A DNA stretch of 44,242 bases from Candidatus Poribacteria bacterium (lineage in GTDB: Bacteria; Poribacteria; WGA-4E; WGA-3G), in assembly GCA_021295715.1 (NCBI GenBank), contig JAGWBV010000025.1, positions 1 through 44,242 of the forward strand. The letters run 5' to 3'. The position numbers and the translations under genes are program-made. Of the stretch, positions 41,619 to 44,242 are shown in pieces. Each line of letters begins with the position of its first letter. Position 1 is the stretch's first letter. Under the pieces are notes generated by a model. The model ran no database searches. It saw only the letters and a list, made by a program, of their open reading frames with translations, and had not been told where the DNA came from.

Positions 41619-41761
41619 CCAAATGGCACGGAATAATTAAAGATTCTTTGTAGTATCGAAAACCAGGTCTCCCGTAATGAAATGGAGGGCGGATTTAAGG
41701 AACGTACTTGATACTTCAGACGCACGTTGTTTAACCGCAAGGAATAATTAAAAAATTAAAA
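41619..41761 (+). repeat. Leader repeat (copy A7) upstream of the ATP-grasp-like gene
   Basis: ACGGAATAATTAAAGATT, CCGTAATGAAATGGA, GGGCGGATTTAAGGAACGTA, then CCGCAAGGAATAATTAAAAA and ATTAAAA, TTG. The blocks match copies A1 and A3 in order and orientation. The first 20 bases look like a second, partial copy of the AATAATTAAAA part. Confidence 0.65.
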
Positions 41762-43168
41762 TTGGATGCGAAACAGAAATGTCTATTTATTAATGACGAA
41801 ATTCCGAAGGCGAAACTATTTGAGGCAGAAAAACGGGAAATCCATCCCGATTGCAATACTTCTTGGCGTATCTCACCAGAGCCGTTCTGGATTTCCGAAT
41901 CAGATTTGAGATGGTTTGAGGAACTCGGAACGCATCTTTTAAATTTCTATCGCGCCTGTAATCTACTCTATTCCCAAAGCGTGCGGGGTATTCAACCCGG
42001 TTGGGTGGCTGAGTACTTGGAACTCGGTAAACCTGAATCCGTTATCCAATATGGACGGATGAACCGTTTTAAGAGCCAACTCCCAGGTGTGCTGCGTCCC
42101 GACATTCTCCCTACTGGTAACGGTATGGCGATTACCGAACTCGACTCGATTCCTGGATTTATTGGGGGGACAGGGTGCTTAGCACAGCTCTACGCACAAC
42201 TCGGCTATCGCATCATAGGTGGCAGCGACGGGATGGTGGACGGATATGCCGAAATGATCCGTGCCTTGGCGAAGAAGGATAACCCTACACTCGCAATCGT
42301 TGTGTCGGATGAATCGGAAGATTATTGGGCGGAGATGGTATGGCTCGCCGCAGCACTTTGTGAAGCGGGGCTGGAGACCCGGACCGTCAAACCGCACGAG
42401 GTAATTTTTACTGAAGATGGACTACTCGTCGAAACGATAGAAGGTAAGATGGAAGTTGATGTGCTCTATCGCTTCTATGAACTGTTTGATTTACCCAATA
42501 TCCCGAAAGTGGAGTTAATGCTTTACAGTGCGAAGAAACGCACTCTTGTGATGACACCACCGCCGAAATCCTATTTGGAAGAAAAATTGTGTCTCGCGCT
42601 TTTCCATCATCCGACGCTCCAACCGTTTTGGAAACGCCACCTCGGTAAAAAAACCTACCCGTTCCTACAACAAGCTATTCCAGAGACATGGGTTATCGAC
42701 GCTCGTCCCTTACCACCGCATGCTGTAATTCCCAATTTGGAGGTGGATGGAAACGTCGTAACAGACTGGCGGCAACTCGGTGCTGTGACGCAAAAACAAC
42801 GGGAATTGGTCATTAAACCGTCAGGATTTTCTGAACTCGCATGGGGGAGTCGCGGCGTAGCGATCGGACACGATCTTCCTACGGAAGAGTGGGAAGCCGT
42901 CATCGAAAACAGTCTTGAGAATTTCGAGAAAAACCCGCACGTTCTCCAGAAATTCCACACTGCCGAACGGGTCCGGATGCAGTATTACGATTTCGACGCT
43001 GGTGATGTCCAAGAGATGGCATGCCGCCCGCTTCTTCGTCCATACTATTTCGTCGTCGGCGACACGGTAAGACTCGGAGGCATGCAAGCCGCAGTCTGTC
43101 CAGCCGACAAGAAAATTCTACACGGCATGGTGGATTCTATTATTGTGCCCTGCGCAGAAAGGCAATAA
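41762..43168 (+). CDS. ATP-grasp-like protein of unknown function
   Basis: A 468-residue soluble protein. The middle and C-terminal parts look like an ATP-grasp fold: ELVIKPSGFSELAWGSRGVA (lysine and glycine-rich phosphate loop, near residue 345) and ACRPLLRPYYFVVGDTVRLGGMQ near residue 425. The N-terminal half contains ITELDSIPGFIGGTGCLAQ and VDVLYRFYELFDLPN, reminiscent of circularly permuted ATP-grasp amide ligases. No substrate can be named. The start is a TTG at 41762, since no upstream in-frame ATG exists; it abuts the leader repeat with AAGGA. The PhyH gene follows 55 bases later, so a shared pathway is possible. Confidence 0.75.
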   Translation: MDAKQKCLFINDEIPKAKLFEAEKREIHPDCNTSWRISPEPFWISESDLRWFEELGTHLLNFYRACNLLYSQSVRGIQPGWVAEYLELGKPESVIQYGRMNRFKSQLPGVLRPDILPTGNGMAITELDSIPGFIGGTGCLAQLYAQLGYRIIGGSDGMVDGYAEMIRALAKKDNPTLAIVVSDESEDYWAEMVWLAAALCEAGLETRTVKPHEVIFTEDGLLVETIEGKMEVDVLYRFYELFDLPNIPKVELMLYSAKKRTLVMTPPPKSYLEEKLCLALFHHPTLQPFWKRHLGKKTYPFLQQAIPETWVIDARPLPPHAVIPNLEVDGNVVTDWRQLGAVTQKQRELVIKPSGFSELAWGSRGVAIGHDLPTEEWEAVIENSLENFEKNPHVLQKFHTAERVRMQYYDFDAGDVQEMACRPLLRPYYFVVGDTVRLGGMQAAVCPADKKILHGMVDSIIVPCAERQ

Positions 43169-43223
43169 GAATAGCAATCAGCAGTCAGCGGTCAGCAGAC
43201 AGTAAAGAAAGGTAGTTTTAGTC

Positions 43224-44072
43224 ATGCAATTAAATGAGAAGCAAATCGCGGAATTCCGAAACAATGGATATCTTGCCATTGAAGGGTTTTTCGATCTCAT
43301 TGAGGCGAAGGCACTCCGACTGGAATTGGAACGCATCTACGACACTGAACTCAAAAACGGAACGGGTATCAATTGCGCGGTGCAAACAGACGGGACCAAG
43401 CGAGATAATGCGGGTGAACGACAAAACCTACAGGTAATTCCCCTCAACAACCGAAGCGATTTGCACAAAGCGTTGCCCTTTCATCCGAAGGTCATCTCCG
43501 CTGTCCAGCATCTTATCGGAGATGAATTCATGTTAGAACTGGATCAAGCGTTTTGGAAACCGCCTAAAGTCGGTATCGGCACGAGTTGGCATCAAGATAA
43601 CGCCTATTTCAAAATTGCCGACCCGTTACGGGGCACTGCGATGTGGATTGCTATTCACGATGCAAACGTTGAGAACGGGTGCATGCACGTCATACCGGGC
43701 AGCCACCGAGAGAGTTACGAACACTATCGCGATCCACAGAGTGACCACCATATTCGGTGTGATCCGCCCGAAGAACGTGCCGTCCCGATCGAGTTAAAGG
43801 CGGGTGGTGTGCTTTTCTTCTGTTACGGCGTAGCACATTGCACAAAATCGAACCTCACCGATAAGGAGCGCGCCGGCGTTGCCCTTCATTTCCTCCACAA
43901 CGACTTTGGTGGTAGGGAACTTTGGGAAAATAACAACACCACCAAACCGATGCTTCGCGGTCCCCTTGCAACCGGCGGAGAAGCCGAGTTCGGCGAGAAA
44001 TTTGAAGGCAGATGGGAAGAACTCATGAACGCCGTGCTCGCGTCTGATTATAGTAAGCCTAAAAATATGTAG
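43224..44072 (+). CDS. Phytanoyl-CoA dioxygenase (PhyH)-family Fe(II)/2-oxoglutarate oxygenase
   Basis: A 282-residue non-haem iron oxygenase. The facial triad is H123 and D125 (SWHQDNAYF) plus H205 (GVAHCTKSN), with the 2-oxoglutarate-binding arginine R216 (KERAGVALHF) eleven residues later. The VENGCMHVIPGSH segment before it is the family signature. PhyH proteins hydroxylate or halogenate lipids and natural products; the substrate is unknown. It starts at the ATG at 43224 with AAGGTAG upstream. Its nearest neighbour is the ATP-grasp-like gene on the same strand. Confidence 0.92.
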   Translation: MQLNEKQIAEFRNNGYLAIEGFFDLIEAKALRLELERIYDTELKNGTGINCAVQTDGTKRDNAGERQNLQVIPLNNRSDLHKALPFHPKVISAVQHLIGDEFMLELDQAFWKPPKVGIGTSWHQDNAYFKIADPLRGTAMWIAIHDANVENGCMHVIPGSHRESYEHYRDPQSDHHIRCDPPEERAVPIELKAGGVLFFCYGVAHCTKSNLTDKERAGVALHFLHNDFGGRELWENNNTTKPMLRGPLATGGEAEFGEKFEGRWEELMNAVLASDYSKPKNM

Positions 44073-44242
44073 AAAGTTTTCAACAAACAAGCACCCCATC
44101 ACCGCTGGCGAGGGTGTTTTTGATAGGGGTATTTGCTTGGGTGTTTCTGTGGATTTCCCCTATTAGTTTGTCAACGTTATTTTGACTTTTTGTAGGTGTT
44201 TTTGATTGGGTATTTCCTGCAGGTAGAACGGAGTGAAACCCG
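44073..44242. repeat. Tandem-like GTGTTTTTGAT repeats at the window end
   Basis: GTGTTTTTGATAGGGGTATT (44114-44133) and GTGTTTTTGATTGGGTATTT (44196-44215) match GTGTTTTTGATAGGGTATTT at 7591-7610. A partial CGCTGGCGAGG (44103-44113) is the arm of the hairpin repeat family. No gene is seen. Confidence 0.6.

Noticed and set aside
31-43202. Clustered CTGAC/GCTGAC simple repeats as a CRISPR array
   Set aside because: Units are short, degenerate and irregularly spaced with no unique spacers and no cas genes nearby.

Overview
The window looks like a chromosomal segment of an uncultivated Gram-negative (diderm) bacterium. lpxB and lpxK imply lipid A, and the density of FG-GAP/UnbV, LamG, WD40, TPR, phytanoyl-CoA dioxygenase and Ldh_2-type genes is most like Candidatus Poribacteria or a related candidate phylum. 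That taxonomic call is inference from gene content only. No rRNA, tRNA or CRISPR array was seen.

Layout. (1) 185-4004, plus strand: a consensus promoter, then argC, lpxB and lpxK (arginine synthesis next to lipid A synthesis). (2) 3954-16319, minus strand: a run starting with a Crp/Fnr regulator, then a cytosolic M28 peptidase, an HtrA-type periplasmic protease, a membrane TPR protein, a 1211-residue class III cyclase-ATPase-TPR protein, a sugar isomerase-like TIM barrel and an 842-residue membrane-anchored protein of unknown function. (3) 16364-20473: an accessory island with a PD-(D/E)XK-like gene, an IS relic, a MITE-like element, a two-gene ATPase/TOPRIM (DUF4435-like) pair that resembles the PARIS anti-phage system, and the dead N-terminal stub of a DNA adenine methyltransferase behind a perfect consensus promoter. 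(4) 20523-30945, minus strand: GT2, MoxR ATPase, a pseudo-caspase/DUF3857/transglutaminase fusion, moaC, an FGGY sugar kinase, trxB and a WD40 protein. (5) 31164-38948, minus strand: a frame-broken Ldh_2 dehydrogenase, two overlapping methyltransferases, a cupin, a LamG protein, an FG-GAP/UnbV protein, a TPR protein, a CMD-family protein and tatA. (6) 39211-44072, plus strand: an orphan gene, serA behind a perfect promoter, an ATP-grasp-like protein and a PhyH dioxygenase.

The most unusual property is the repeat load. Several dispersed families fill nearly every intergenic gap: CTGAC/GCTGAC-type simple repeats, a CGAGGTT-N3-AACCTCG hairpin, a CGTAGGGG..ATCTCTGTA element, a GTAGGAGCGA-type element, and a leader repeat ending in AATTAAAA directly before start codons. 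Several also sit in frame inside genes (lpxK, the cyclase, htrA, the N-terminus of the 842-residue protein) or form C-terminal tails (argC, the Crp gene, moaC). Short repeats therefore appear to be colonising coding sequence and gene leaders.

Start codons were chosen from Shine-Dalgarno sequences and family alignment from memory. No database search was possible, so family assignments rest on motif recognition.
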